A DNA stretch of 64,000 nucleotides from Vulcanimicrobiota bacterium (GTDB taxonomy: Bacteria > Vulcanimicrobiota > Xenobia > Xenobiales > Xenobiaceae): the NCBI GenBank assembly GCA_944322965.1, contig CALUQR010000004.1, positions 186,001 through 250,000 on the forward strand, given 5' to 3'. The notes under the pieces were generated by a model. That model worked only from the letters and a program-made list of their open reading frames with translations, was not told where the DNA came from and searched no databases. Shown here in pieces: positions 17,514-25,807 of the stretch. Position numbers and translations under genes: made by a program. Within the stretch, counting starts at the first letter, position 1. The number at the start of each line of letters is the position of its first letter.

Positions 17514-18506
17514 TTACAGTCGTTCCGCTACCCGCAACTTAGCGGAACGAGAACGGGGATTGAGCTCTAGCTCTTCCTCCCCAGGGGTGAGGGGGCGACG
17601 AGTCACCTCGCGCAGAGTCGCTTGCGCTCCACAAGTACAAAAAGGTACGCGCGGAGGACAAGTACAGTGCCCCAGACGGCTGCGAATAGCCTCTTTAACT
17701 ATCCGATCCTCTAGAGAGTGGTAACTGATGACGACCAGTCGCCCCCCCGGACGTAGGAGCCCTATGGCCGCTTCCAGACCGCGCTGGAGCGACTCTAGTT
17801 CCCGGTTGACTGCGATACGCAAAGCTTGAAAGGTCCGGGTCGCAGGATTGATGGCTCGGCCTCCATGCGTCTTACCAGCCTTTTGAGGGATAGCTCTCTC
17901 CACCACCTCCGCCAAGTGGGAAGTAGTAGAGATGGGACGGACTTCACGTTCCCGCACGATAGCTTGGGCGACGCGCCCGGCGAAGCGCTCCTCGCCGTAA
18001 TAGCGCAAGATGCGCGCCAACTCTTCCAGCGGCGCCTGGGCGACTAGCTGCGCGGCGGTAGGGCCTTCCTCTTGATCGGACATGCGCATATCCAAGGGGC
18101 CCGCGCTGCGAAAGGAGAAGCCCCGCTCCGGAGCGTCTAACTGGTGGGAGGAGACTCCCAGATCCATGAGCACCCCGTCTAAGGCCTCCACTCCGCGCTG
18201 CTGCAAGAGTCTATCCAGCAACATGAAGTTACCTTGTAAGATATAAAACTGTACTCCAGGCCTTACGGTCCCGCCCCGCTCCTCAGAGTTGGGCTCTAAA
18301 CCTACGACCCGACAAGCCTCCGCTATCGCCTCGCGGTCGCGATCGATAGCGTAAAGTTCTCCTCCCCCGCAACCCTCTAGAGCCTCCAGTATAGCCCGCG
18401 AGTGGCCCGCGCCGCCCAGAGTAGCGTCTAAATAGCGGCCGCCCTTCTTGAGGGCCAGACCCTCTAAAGATTCCCGCAACATGACGGGAACGTGGTAACC
18501 GCCCAT
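17514..18506 (-). CDS. rsmH: 16S rRNA (cytosine1402-N4)-methyltransferase
   Basis: About 330 residues; methylates N4 of C1402 in 16S rRNA. Family motifs: YHVPVMLRESLEGL at the N-terminus, YLDATLGGAGHS (SAM loop), DGVLMDLGVSSHQLD, ERGFSFR, ALRIAVNREL and VISYHSLEDRIVK. A TTG at 18512 is an alternative start two codons earlier; ATG at 18506 gives the expected N-terminus. Second gene of the dcw cluster. Confidence 0.96.
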   Translation of the reverse strand: MGGYHVPVMLRESLEGLALKKGGRYLDATLGGAGHSRAILEALEGCGGGELYAIDRDREAIAEACRVVGLEPNSEERGGTVRPGVQFYILQGNFMLLDRLLQQRGVEALDGVLMDLGVSSHQLDAPERGFSFRSAGPLDMRMSDQEEGPTAAQLVAQAPLEELARILRYYGEERFAGRVAQAIVREREVRPISTTSHLAEVVERAIPQKAGKTHGGRAINPATRTFQALRIAVNRELESLQRGLEAAIGLLRPGGRLVVISYHSLEDRIVKEAIRSRLGHCTCPPRVPFCTCGAQATLREVTRRPLTPGEEELELNPRSRSAKLRVAERL

Positions 18507-18508
18507 CC

Positions 18509-18712
18509 TCAACGCCGTCCCGAGGGGACCGAACCGGAATTAGAACTTCTAGAGCGAGGAGCGAGAGGCAACTTGATCGTTAAGGGAGCGCTGACCCCAG
18601 CCGTACTGACCGCCAATTGAGGCTCAGAGAGCCTCCTCCAGGAGCCCACTAGACTCAGTTGGGCCCTAATGGGATAGGCCGATCCAGATACCTTATAGTC
18701 CGTACTTTGCAA
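18509..18712 (-). other. Small open frame between mraZ and rsmH, doubtful
   Basis: The 180 bases between the mraZ stop and rsmH hold one 67-codon frame that begins with TTG inside the mraZ end and stops two bases before the rsmH ATG. The product would be basic and Ser-rich with no recognisable domain. The tight junction with rsmH would fit coupling, but the start is weak and codon bias is not convincing. It may be only an untranslated spacer. Confidence 0.2.
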
Positions 18713-19187
18713 AGACGCGAGCCTCCAGATCTTCCGTAGCGGCTTGTTGCTCGAACTGGGCCCAGACCTCGGGCGCCCACACCTTCAACCGATCGTTAGC
18801 CCCCGTCACGACCACTTCCGGACCGCTGACGGCGGCGAAGCTGCGCATCTCCGCAGGGAATAACATGCGCCCCTGCTTATCGATATTCACCTCTACCGCG
18901 CTGGCAGACTCTAAAGTGATCAGACGTTGGACATCGCTATCCAACGCCGACAAAGCGGACAACTTACTGAGAAAGGCGTTCCACACCTGAGGAGGGAGAA
19001 CCTCAACACACCCTTGGCGACGGTTTTTGCGCAATACCACGCGGCCACAAAGCTCACGCCGCAAAGCGGAAACGATAACCACCCGACTCTTATCGTCCAC
19101 GGTCAAATGGTACTTGCCCGTAAACCCTTGAGTCCCTAGCTGGCTCCCTTCTCCACTTCGCTCCACTTGCGCTCCACTCCGTTCCAC
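18693..19187 (-). CDS. mraZ: MraZ transcriptional regulator
   Basis: The protein has two AbrB-like SpoVT/MraZ repeats: GKYHLTVDDKSRVVI (first) and ITLESASAVEVNIDKQGRMLFP (second, quoted in part). MraZ binds repeats upstream of its own operon and regulates the dcw cluster. There is no ATG; GTG at 19187 or GTG at 19166 are the options. 19166 has GGAG five bases upstream, while 19187 lies only about five bases from the predicted transcription start. The first 20 or so residues are unlike typical MraZ (which start near FxGKY), because this DNA also carries the GTGGA repeats. Confidence 0.93.
   Translation of the reverse strand: MERSGAQVERSGEGSQLGTQGFTGKYHLTVDDKSRVVIVSALRRELCGRVVLRKNRRQGCVEVLPPQVWNAFLSKLSALSALDSDVQRLITLESASAVEVNIDKQGRMLFPAEMRSFAAVSGPEVVVTGANDRLKVWAPEVWAQFEQQAATEDLEARVFAKYGL
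19152..19187 (-). promoter_or_regulatory. Probable MraZ operator: four GTGGA repeats
   Basis: On the minus strand GTGGA occurs four times, at 19183-19187, 19173-19177, 19162-19166 and 19152-19156, with starts 10, 11 and 10 bases apart, about one helical turn. Known MraZ boxes are three or four short GTGG-containing direct repeats at near-helical spacing upstream of mraZ. Here they lie just downstream of the predicted start of transcription and inside the annotated 5' end of mraZ. Autorepression is inferred. Confidence 0.75.
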
Positions 19188-19198
19188 CTCACTCCCTG

Positions 19199-19227
19199 AT
19201 ACTAATCTTCAGCCCCACTTTAGTCAA
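19199..19227 (-). promoter_or_regulatory. Sigma-70-like promoter for the mraZ/dcw cluster
   Basis: The -35 element TTGACT (19222-19227) and -10 element TAGTAT (19199-19204) are separated by exactly 17 bases. Transcription would start near 19192, right before the GTGGA repeats, leaving almost no leader if GTG 19187 is used. Confidence 0.7.
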
Positions 19228-19636
19228 TGTTAAAAACTTATCTCCGCGCTCGCCATTTTAGCTTCTCTGAGCCCTCCTCCAGCTAATTTAGAGCCTTCTA
19301 AGCCCTTGCCGGAGACAACCAAAATAAGGACAATTAAGAAATTATTAACTAAGAAAGATTGGATTTAACGCTATTTATTCATTTAAAAAGCTAGACCTCA
19401 CTCCCCTTAGAATTGGCTTTAGAGCCTCCCTAGCCCGCCCTATTCTGTCCATTATTTAACATTTAATTAACAGTTTTAGGTGAAAGGGTTCGAGCTCTTT
19501 GAGCTTTGGCTGCGCGCCCAACTTTTTACTCTCCGTCTAAAGGATTTAGCCCACCCCTTTAGGGTAGTACGGGAAATGGACTGGGGCAGGTAGAATTGTC
19601 CTAGTTCCGAGGTGGGGAGAGAGAGAAGGAGATAGT
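19228..19636. other. AT-rich intergenic region between divergent units
   Basis: About 410 bases, clearly more AT-rich than the genes around it, particularly 19320-19400 and 19440-19485. It separates the leftward division cluster from the rightward gene at 19637. A plus-strand TTGGAT (about 19350) with TTTAAA 17 bases further is a weak promoter candidate. AAGGAG at 19626-19631 is the ribosome binding site for 19637. No tRNA, no DnaA-box cluster and no convincing small gene are visible. Confidence 0.5.
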
Positions 19637-21769
19637 ATGGCCGACGTTCCAGCACAGCAGAAAAAATCGGGGTTGCCCATTCCGCGCGGTACCTTGTCCC
19701 TGGGTTGGTCTGACCTCTTGTGGGCTATAAGCAATATCAAAGAGGCTCAGGCGGACGAGATCGAAAAGTTTGAGCGCAAGTTTGCCGAGCATCTCCGGGC
19801 TCGGGAGGCGATCTATCTCCAATCCGCTCCCGCCGCTCTCTATCTGATCTTATTGAGCTTAGAGTTGCCGCGCCACTCTAAAGTCTTAGTCCCCGCCTGG
19901 ATCGACGATAACCTCATCGGGGCCATTATCGCCGCCGACTTAGAGCCCTACTTAGTCGACGTCCGCCGCGGCAGTTGGGTGGTAGGTCCGGAAAAGATTA
20001 TGGACGACGACTGGAAGAATGTCTCGGCCATCTTAGTCAGCCATATGGGCGGCTGTCCCGCCCCCATCGACGAGTTAGAGGCTATCGCCCGCTCCAAAAA
20101 GGTCGCCGTCTTAGAGGATTGCTCCCAAGGGTGGGGGGCCACGGTGCGCCAACGTCCCGTAGGCAGCTATGGGGACGCCGCCGTCTTCTCCTTCGATCTC
20201 TTCAATAACTTTACGACTCTGGGGGGCGGTATGGCCGTCTTCAACAATGAAGAATTGGCCGAGAAGGCGCGCCAAAGGTTAACTAAGCTAGAGTCCGTCT
20301 CTAATGATAGCGTCTACACCGCCCTTCTGAGCGCGGCCACCACCTGGATAGCTACTACGCGTTTGGGCTTTACGCTCACCTACTACCCCTGCATCAGTTT
20401 GGGCTGGGCCTTTGGGGCCAACTCTCTGCACGTCAATTTCCTTATCGATCATCCCAAGCCCCAGACTACCCCCATTGAATTTTTGCGTCCCGCTCCCATC
20501 CAGGCCGCTCTGGGGAGGAGGATTATGGAGTGGGCTAACGATCAGAACCAAAAACGCACCCGCTTAGGTAGGCGCCTTTTAAAACTCTTACAAGAGGCCC
20601 AGATTCCCAACCTGGGCTTGCCGGAAGATATTGACTATGGGGATCCGGTCTTTACGAGCTTCACCGTAACCTGCGAGGCTCCCGAAAAGATGGCCCGCCA
20701 GATGAGTAGCAATACGATCGATACCTCGCCAGGCTTTTTGCGTCCCATCCATCAGATCCCCAGCTTCTCCGACCATATCCACTACCGCGGCACCCTGCCC
20801 AACGCTACCCTCTTAGGCAAGAGTCAGCTCTATCTCCCCCTCTATCCTAGCCTCAAAGAGCGCGACTTAGAGCGCATCGTCCAAGCTTGCCAAGATAGCG
20901 TGGAATTCTTGCTGGCTAAGGGGAGCAGTAGTCGCCAGCCTACGATTCGCTTCACCCCTACCCCGCCGCCCGTAGCCGAATTGTCGCCCCCTTCCTCCGA
21001 GGCCCAGCCCCTAGTCCCCGAACCGCCCGCTCCAGTAGAGGCGGAAGAGCCGGGTTTCTTGGTGCCCAAAGAGCCGCCTAAGACGCCCCAGCCCAATCCC
21101 AACTTACAACTTAAATTAGATAAGGCGCCCCCGCCGCCCCCAGAACCGGCCCCGGCCCCCGCTCCCCCGCCCGCTAAGGAGGAGAGAGGAGAGGGCGCCC
21201 CGCCTGAGAGAGAAGGGGGAGCTAGGCCCATCTTCACCCGCTCGACCTCCCGCTTAGGGGCGGCGGGCTCAGCCCATCATCCCCCGCGCCATTCCTCAGC
21301 GGAGACGGAGCTGCCCCCCTCCCCCGGAGCGCCCCCTCGTCCGGGCGCCCCGGCGCGCCCCGGTATGCCCCCACATCCGGGAATGCCGCCTAGAGCGGGC
21401 TTACCTCCCCAGCCTGGCGCTCCTGGGCGCACAGGGTTACCTCCCCAGCCCGGAGCTCCGCCCCGAGCCGGTATGCCTCCGCGCCCGGGAATGCCGCCTA
21501 GAGCGGGGTTACCCCCCCAGCCCGGCGCTCCGCCCCCCGCCCCGGAAGGGCCCAAACGCCCCCAAGCCCCCTCTATGCCTCCAGGCGCCCAACTGACTAA
21601 TCCGCCCCCGCCCGCGGGGCTCCGCCCCAACTCACCGCGCCCCGCTACTCGCCCCGCTCTACCTCTGCGAGGAGCGGGAATGGCGGGCCGAGCCCCCCAC
21701 CGCCCTGAACTTCCCTTAGAGGGCGCCCCTGAGGCCGAGTCCCATCCCGCGCCTTCAGATAACCCCTAA
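19637..21769 (+). CDS. DegT-fold protein lacking PLP lysine, proline-rich tail
   Basis: 710 residues, ATG with AAGGAG five bases upstream. Residues about 35-420 follow the DegT/DnrJ/EryC1 (type I PLP fold) plan: substrate pocket region, [12 protein letters not shown] (the PLP-ring Asp at 161) and [21 protein letters not shown]. In working members the last segment reads FSFxPxKNxTxGEGG with the PLP-binding Lys; here Asn190 stands in that place, so normal transamination is unlikely. ColD-like dehydratases have His there, not Asn. From about 425 onward lies a low-complexity tail with repeats such as [13 protein letters not shown] and [11 protein letters not shown]. It may be a scaffold or sugar-binding protein. 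It stands alone between an AT-rich gap and a terminator. Confidence 0.75.
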   Translation: MADVPAQQKKSGLPIPRGTLSLGWSDLLWAISNIKEAQADEIEKFERKFAEHLRAREAIYLQSAPAALYLILLSLELPRHSKVLVPAWIDDNLIGAIIAADLEPYLVDVRRGSWVVGPEKIMDDDWKNVSAILVSHMGGCPAPIDELEAIARSKKVAVLEDCSQGWGATVRQRPVGSYGDAAVFSFDLFNNFTTLGGGMAVFNNEELAEKARQRLTKLESVSNDSVYTALLSAATTWIATTRLGFTLTYYPCISLGWAFGANSLHVNFLIDHPKPQTTPIEFLRPAPIQAALGRRIMEWANDQNQKRTRLGRRLLKLLQEAQIPNLGLPEDIDYGDPVFTSFTVTCEAPEKMARQMSSNTIDTSPGFLRPIHQIPSFSDHIHYRGTLPNATLLGKSQLYLPLYPSLKERDLERIVQACQDSVEFLLAKGSSSRQPTIRFTPTPPPVAELSPPSSEAQPLVPEPPAPVEAEEPGFLVPKEPPKTPQPNPNLQLKLDKAPPPPPEPAPAPAPPPAKEERGEGAPPEREGGARPIFTRSTSRLGAAGSAHHPPRHSSAETELPPSPGAPPRPGAPARPGMPPHPGMPPRAGLPPQPGAPGRTGLPPQPGAPPRAGMPPRPGMPPRAGLPPQPGAPPPAPEGPKRPQAPSMPPGAQLTNPPPPAGLRPNSPRPATRPALPLRGAGMAGRAPHRPELPLEGAPEAESHPAPSDNP

Positions 21770-21785
21770 AAGGGATAACAGCCTC

Positions 21786-21828
21786 TATCCTCCCGCCGGG
21801 CGTTCCGCCCGGCGGGAGGATATTTTTA
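21786..21828 (+). terminator. Intrinsic terminator after the DegT-like gene
   Basis: A perfect 17-bp stem (21786-21802 with 21806-21822, loop TTC) with a GC-rich core is followed by TTTTT. It ends the rightward transcript. A second, weak hairpin (GCCC/GGGC) with eight T follows at about 21872-21895. Confidence 0.88.
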
Positions 21829-21919
21829 GGGGGTAGACTTTCTGCAGTTTTAGTATATTTAAGTGTGCAGAAGCCCGAAATTTGGGCCTTTTTTTTAGTT
21901 ATTTCAGGCTCAAGAATAA

Positions 21920-21948
21920 TTGATATTGCTCTTTTCCCGGCTTATAAT
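21920..21948 (+). promoter_or_regulatory. Strong sigma-70-like promoter for the zinc-ribbon gene
   Basis: TTGATA (21920-21925) and a consensus TATAAT (21943-21948) are separated by 17 bases. The transcript would carry a leader of about 70 bases before the GTG at 22028, with GGAGGG as ribosome binding site. Confidence 0.8.
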
Positions 21949-22027
21949 TACCGGTGTGTCTAGCGCTCGGTTGCGGCTCTTAAGCCCAAGATGGGGCTAG
22001 ATTGACTTCCGAGCTGGAGGGAATTGA

Positions 22028-22327
22028 GTGTTTTCAGATAAAGAATTGACTTGTTGCGATTGTGGGGCGACTTTTCCCTTTACCGCAGGCGAGCAAGAGT
22101 TTTACGCTTCTAAAGGTTTTCAGAGCGATCCCCGCCGTTGCCCTAGCTGTCGACGGGCCCACAAAGCGAGTCGCGAAAATGGAGAGACGGGCCGCTCTAA
22201 CGGTTCGCGCGAGCTCTTTGAAGTAGTTTGCGCCGAATGCGGTCAGCCTACGAAAGTTCCCTTCCGCCCACGCGGCGATAAGCCGGTCTACTGTTACGAG
22301 TGTTTCCAAGCCCACGGCGGCAAGTAA
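22028..22327 (+). CDS. Small double zinc-ribbon protein
   Basis: 99 residues with eight cysteines in four CxxC pairs. The N-terminal part (CCDCGATFPFTAGEQEFY then CPSC) matches the probable zinc-ribbon family zf-trcl, in which CxxC is followed by FxFTxGEQxFY. The C-terminal part (CAECGQPTKVPFRP, CYEC) is a second ribbon common in proteins annotated as CxxC zinc-ribbon or cold-shock-like. The two are joined by a polar linker (SRENGETGRSNGSR). Role unknown; nucleic-acid binding is plausible. GTG start. It is monocistronic, between its own promoter and terminator, suggesting independent, high expression. Confidence 0.85.
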   Translation: MFSDKELTCCDCGATFPFTAGEQEFYASKGFQSDPRRCPSCRRAHKASRENGETGRSNGSRELFEVVCAECGQPTKVPFRPRGDKPVYCYECFQAHGGK

Positions 22328-22351
22328 GCGCCCTTTAAAATAGGTAGAGAG

Positions 22352-22389
22352 AGAGTGTAGAATAGGGCGACTATCTACACTCTTTTTTT
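22352..22389 (+). terminator. Intrinsic terminator after the zinc-ribbon gene
   Basis: AGAGTGTAGA (22352-22361) pairs perfectly with TCTACACTCT (22374-22383), with three more inner pairs after a bulge. A run of seven T follows. It lies just before the tsaC start. Confidence 0.85.
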
Positions 22390-22401
22390 ATGGTCTAAAG
22401 T

Positions 22402-23355
22402 ATGCCTAACTTCCAACCCTTAAGCCCCGCCCAAGCGGCCCAACTCCTGGCCCAAGGGGAGATCGTAGCCTTTCCCACCGAGACCGTCTACGGTCTGGGA
22501 GCCGACGCCGCTAATCCCCAAGCTATCGCCAAAGTCTACGCTCTCAAAGGGCGCCCCCTCGATCACCCCTCTATCGTCCACCTCTCCGCCCCCGAGGAGA
22601 TGGAGGAGTGGGCCCGCGCCATCCCCGAGGCCGCTTGGCGCCTAGCTCGCCACTTCTGGCCCGGCCCCATGACCCTCATCCTGCCCAAGCGCCCCCAGGT
22701 CTTGCCCCAAGTTACGGGGGGCCAAGATAGCGTGGGCCTGCGCCTCCCCGCCCATCCCTTAACCCGCCAGCTGATCGCCGCCTTGGGGCGGGGGATTATT
22801 GGCCCCTCCGCCAATCGCTTCGGCCACATTAGCCCCACCAGCGCCCTCCACGTGGCCCAAGAGTTTGGCGAGAGTCTGCCCTTTATCTTAGACGGCGGCC
22901 CCTGCCAGGTGGGGGTCGAATCGACGATTATCGATTTTTCCGGAGAGCGGCCGCTCATCGTGCGCCCAGGGATGCTCAACGCCCACATTTTGAGCGATTT
23001 CTTAGGTTTTCCCATAGAGTATGGGCAAGGGGTGCGGGCTCCCGGAACGCTCAAAAAACATTACGCCCCCGACTCCCCAACCTCTATCTGGACTTTAGAA
23101 GAGTTACAAGAGCTCTTGCCCCAGGTAGAAGAGCCTTTAGCCCTCTTGGCTATCCACCCCCAAGCTCTCCCCCTCTCTAATAGAGTCCGAACCTGGACTA
23201 TGCCCTCCGATCCCCAAACTTACGCGCGCGACCTCTACGCCGCCCTGCGCTGGGCGGATAGCCTGCACTGCCCTAAGATCTGGATCGAGGCCGTGCCCTC
23301 GGGCGAAGAGTGGCAGGCGGTGGGCGATCGCCTCCGCAGAGCGGCCGCCCGTTAG
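22402..23355 (+). CDS. tsaC: L-threonylcarbamoyladenylate synthase (Sua5/TsaC)
   Basis: 317 residues. The YrdC domain (about 1-200) makes threonylcarbamoyl-AMP for t6A37 of ANN-decoding tRNAs: FPTETVYGLGADA, KVYALKGRPLDHP (the KxR site), GLRLPAHPLTRQL, GPSANRFGHISPT and ESTIIDFS. The linker GVRAPGTLKKHYAP and the remaining C-terminal part correspond to the Sua5 domain, shorter than in archaeal or yeast Sua5. Independent start after a terminator; followed by DUF2760 with a 43-base gap. Confidence 0.95.
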   Translation: MPNFQPLSPAQAAQLLAQGEIVAFPTETVYGLGADAANPQAIAKVYALKGRPLDHPSIVHLSAPEEMEEWARAIPEAAWRLARHFWPGPMTLILPKRPQVLPQVTGGQDSVGLRLPAHPLTRQLIAALGRGIIGPSANRFGHISPTSALHVAQEFGESLPFILDGGPCQVGVESTIIDFSGERPLIVRPGMLNAHILSDFLGFPIEYGQGVRAPGTLKKHYAPDSPTSIWTLEELQELLPQVEEPLALLAIHPQALPLSNRVRTWTMPSDPQTYARDLYAALRWADSLHCPKIWIEAVPSGEEWQAVGDRLRRAAAR

Positions 23356-23398
23356 AGAGCGCAGGTATCTAAAAGGGGGCGTCGTAGAATGGGGGGCT

Positions 23399-23908
23399 AT
23401 GCGTCTTTTTCTGGCTTTCAAGGCCTTTTTTAAGATTCTCTTCAACGCTTCTTTCGCCCAGAGTTTCGCCCAATTTTGGGAGAAGGAGGGTCAGCCCGCC
23501 CCCGCTCCGGCCGCCAGCCCCCATCTCTTAGTAGAACCGGGAGCGGTCCAAGTCCTGGCCCTCTTGCAGCGCGAAGGGCGCCTCATCGATTTTCTCCAAG
23601 AGGATATAGAGAAGTTACCTAACGCCCAAGTGGGAGAGGTAGTGCGCTCTACCGTCTACGCCGGTTGTCGCAAGGCCTTGCGCGATTACCTGGAGATAGA
23701 GCCCATCCGCCAGGAAGAGGAGAATTCCCAAGTGGAGGTAGAGCCCGGCTTCGATGCCGCGGCCATCAGTCTAGTGGGCAAGGTGGAGGGCGATCCCCCC
23801 TTCAAAGGGACGCTCTGCCATAAGGGTTGGCGCTTGACTAAGGCTAACTTGCCCGCCCTCTCCGAGAGCGCACCCGACGTCATCTGTCCGGCGGTCGTAG
23901 AACTTTAG
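23399..23908 (+). CDS. DUF2760 domain protein
   Basis: 169 residues. The body (VLALLQREGRLIDFLQEDI, then VGEVVRSTVYAGCRKAL, and the end PPFKGTLCHKGWRLTKANLP) corresponds to DUF2760, a family found directly upstream of an Hsp70-like gene, as here (28-base gap). An N-terminal hydrophobic helix and a short Pro/Ala linker precede the domain. Molecular role is unknown; genetic context suggests a partner of the Hsp70-like protein. Confidence 0.8.
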   Translation: MRLFLAFKAFFKILFNASFAQSFAQFWEKEGQPAPAPAASPHLLVEPGAVQVLALLQREGRLIDFLQEDIEKLPNAQVGEVVRSTVYAGCRKALRDYLEIEPIRQEEENSQVEVEPGFDAAAISLVGKVEGDPPFKGTLCHKGWRLTKANLPALSESAPDVICPAVVEL

Positions 23909-23936
23909 AATCTCTAAACTACTGGGAGGAAGAGCG

Positions 23937-25739
23937 ATGATCATTGGAATCGATTTGGGAACGACGAATTGCGCCTTGGCCTGGGCCGATCTGCAGGAAG
24001 AGACGCCCGAGCGCACCTTACCTATCCATCCCTTCCCCATCCCCCAGCTGACTTATCCCGGCACGGTAGAGCCCCGCGCCACCTTGCCCTCCTTCATCTA
24101 CTTCCCCGGCCCCCACGAGTTGCCCGCCGGCAGTTTAGCCCTCCCCTGGAACGAAGAGGCTACGGAAGTCGTAGGTTGGTTAGCCCGCGAGCAGGGGGCC
24201 AAGATCCCCCACCGGGTCGTAACTTCCGCCAAGTCTTGGCTCTCCAATGAGCAAGTAGAGCGTCGCGATCCCATCTTGCCCTGGCAGGCGCCCGCAGAAG
24301 TGGAGCATATCTCCCCCATCGCCGCCTCGGAGCGCTACCTCAGCTACTTAGCCCAGGCCTGGAATTATACTAACCCCCAGATCCCCTTAGAGGAGCAGGA
24401 GCTAGTCATCACCGTTCCCGCCTCCTTCGATACTATTGCCCGCGAGTTGACCGTCCAGGCCGCCCAAGAGGCCGGTTTTAAGAATTTTACCCTCCTGGAA
24501 GAGCCCCAAGCCGCCTTCTACGCCTGGTTAGATCAGGCCCAAAGCGATTGGCGCCAACAGGTCCAAGTGGGAGACCGCATCCTAGTCTGCGACGTGGGCG
24601 GCGGCACTACCGACTTTAGCTTGATCTCCGTCAAAGATAGCGGGGGCGACCTCCTCTTAGAGCGGGAGGCGGTGGGCGAACATATCCTCCTGGGCGGAGA
24701 TAATATGGATCTCACCCTGGCCCTCTTTATCCAACATAAGCTCAAGAGCGAGCGCCAAATAAAATTAGATAATTGGCAGTTGCAAGTCTTAACTAATAGT
24801 TGCCGGGCGGCCAAAGAGCAGCTCCTCCAGGAGGACGGTTTAGAGGATTGGACCTTGACCATCCCCGGGCGCGGCAGCAGTCTCATCGCTAGCTCTATCT
24901 CCGCTACGCTCACCCAAGAGGAAGCCTGGGAGATCTTAGGCGACGGTTTCTTCCCGCTCTGTAAGTTGAGCGAACAGGCGACGCGCGCTAGGCAGAGCGG
25001 TCTGCGCGAGTTGGGCCTGCCCTTTGAGAGTAATCCGGCTATCACCAAACATTTGGCCCGCTTCCTCTCTCTCCACCGCGATCCCCAAGGCGATTTGCCC
25101 TTCCTCCCCCCCACCGCCATCCTCTTTAATGGCGGCGTCTTCAAAGCCCCTAAGTTGCGCCAACGGCTGATTTCTACCCTCAACGCCTGGTTGGCCGAAT
25201 ATAAATTGCCCCCCGTCAAAGAGTTGGCGGGCGCCGACTACGATTTGGCCGTGGCGCGTGGCGCGGTGCGCAGCGCCCTCACTAAGCACGGGCTGGGAGT
25301 GCGCATTAAGGGCGGGGTCAACCGCTCCTACTATTTGGGGATTGAGAGTTCTAGGCCCGCCATTCCCGGTCTGCCCGCCCCCCTCAAGGCCCTCTGCGTA
25401 GCCCCCTTCGCTATGGAGGAGGGCAGCAGCTCCCCCATCCCCGAGCGCACCTTCGGCTTAGTGGTAGGCGAGCCGGTCGAGTTCCGCTTCTTGGCCTCTA
25501 CCTGCCGCCAACGCGATCAGATTGGCGACTTAATCGAAGATTGGGACGACGAGATTGAGGAGCTGCAGAGCTTGCAGGTAACCTTGCCCGCCTCGGCTGG
25601 CGAAGAGGGTAAGATTATCCCCGTCACCTTAGAGAGCCATGTAACCGAAGTGGGTACTTTAGAAGTTTGGTGTTGCCAAAATGGAAAACCCCAGTGGCGT
25701 TTAGAGTTTGAAGTGCGCCACCCCTCCCCGTCCCTCTAA
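23937..25739 (+). CDS. Hsp70-family protein without helical lid
   Basis: 600 residues. The actin-like nucleotide-binding domain is clear: GIDLGTTNCALAWA (phosphate 1), LLEEPQAAFYAWL, CDVGGGTTDFSL (phosphate 2), LGGDNMD and FNGGVFKAPKLRQRL. After about 470 the sequence is not a canonical DnaK substrate domain, and no C-terminal lid or EEVD-type tail is present. It is therefore a DnaK-like/HscC-like member rather than DnaK. In many genomes DUF2760 is followed by two such Hsp70 genes; only one is present here, and a sugar aminotransferase follows. Confidence 0.88.
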   Translation: MIIGIDLGTTNCALAWADLQEETPERTLPIHPFPIPQLTYPGTVEPRATLPSFIYFPGPHELPAGSLALPWNEEATEVVGWLAREQGAKIPHRVVTSAKSWLSNEQVERRDPILPWQAPAEVEHISPIAASERYLSYLAQAWNYTNPQIPLEEQELVITVPASFDTIARELTVQAAQEAGFKNFTLLEEPQAAFYAWLDQAQSDWRQQVQVGDRILVCDVGGGTTDFSLISVKDSGGDLLLEREAVGEHILLGGDNMDLTLALFIQHKLKSERQIKLDNWQLQVLTNSCRAAKEQLLQEDGLEDWTLTIPGRGSSLIASSISATLTQEEAWEILGDGFFPLCKLSEQATRARQSGLRELGLPFESNPAITKHLARFLSLHRDPQGDLPFLPPTAILFNGGVFKAPKLRQRLISTLNAWLAEYKLPPVKELAGADYDLAVARGAVRSALTKHGLGVRIKGGVNRSYYLGIESSRPAIPGLPAPLKALCVAPFAMEEGSSSPIPERTFGLVVGEPVEFRFLASTCRQRDQIGDLIEDWDDEIEELQSLQVTLPASAGEEGKIIPVTLESHVTEVGTLEVWCCQNGKPQWRLEFEVRHPSPSL

Positions 25740-25773
25740 AGCAGGGCTAGCTCAGAGTTATGGAAAAGTTACT

Positions 25774-25789
25774 CCCCCTCTAGAGGGGG
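25774..25789. repeat. 16-base perfect palindrome before the aminotransferase gene
   Basis: CCCCCTCT followed by AGAGGGGG forms an 8-bp inverted repeat with no loop, 18 bases before the ATG at 25808 and just ahead of AAGGAG (25793-25798). No T-run follows. It may be an operator or mRNA-stability element; unproven. Confidence 0.35.
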
Positions 25790-25807
25790 TAGAAGGAGAA
25801 CGCATCA

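Noticed and set aside
19228-19636. AT-rich gap as a replication origin
   Set aside because: No cluster of TTATNCACA DnaA boxes and no dnaA/dnaN neighbours.
20842-21630. Gly/Ala-rich open frames antisense to the DegT-like tail (20842-21237 and 21277-21630)
   Set aside because: They are the mirror of Pro-rich GC-heavy repeats (GGG/GGC for CCC/GCC). No ribosome binding site and no domain.
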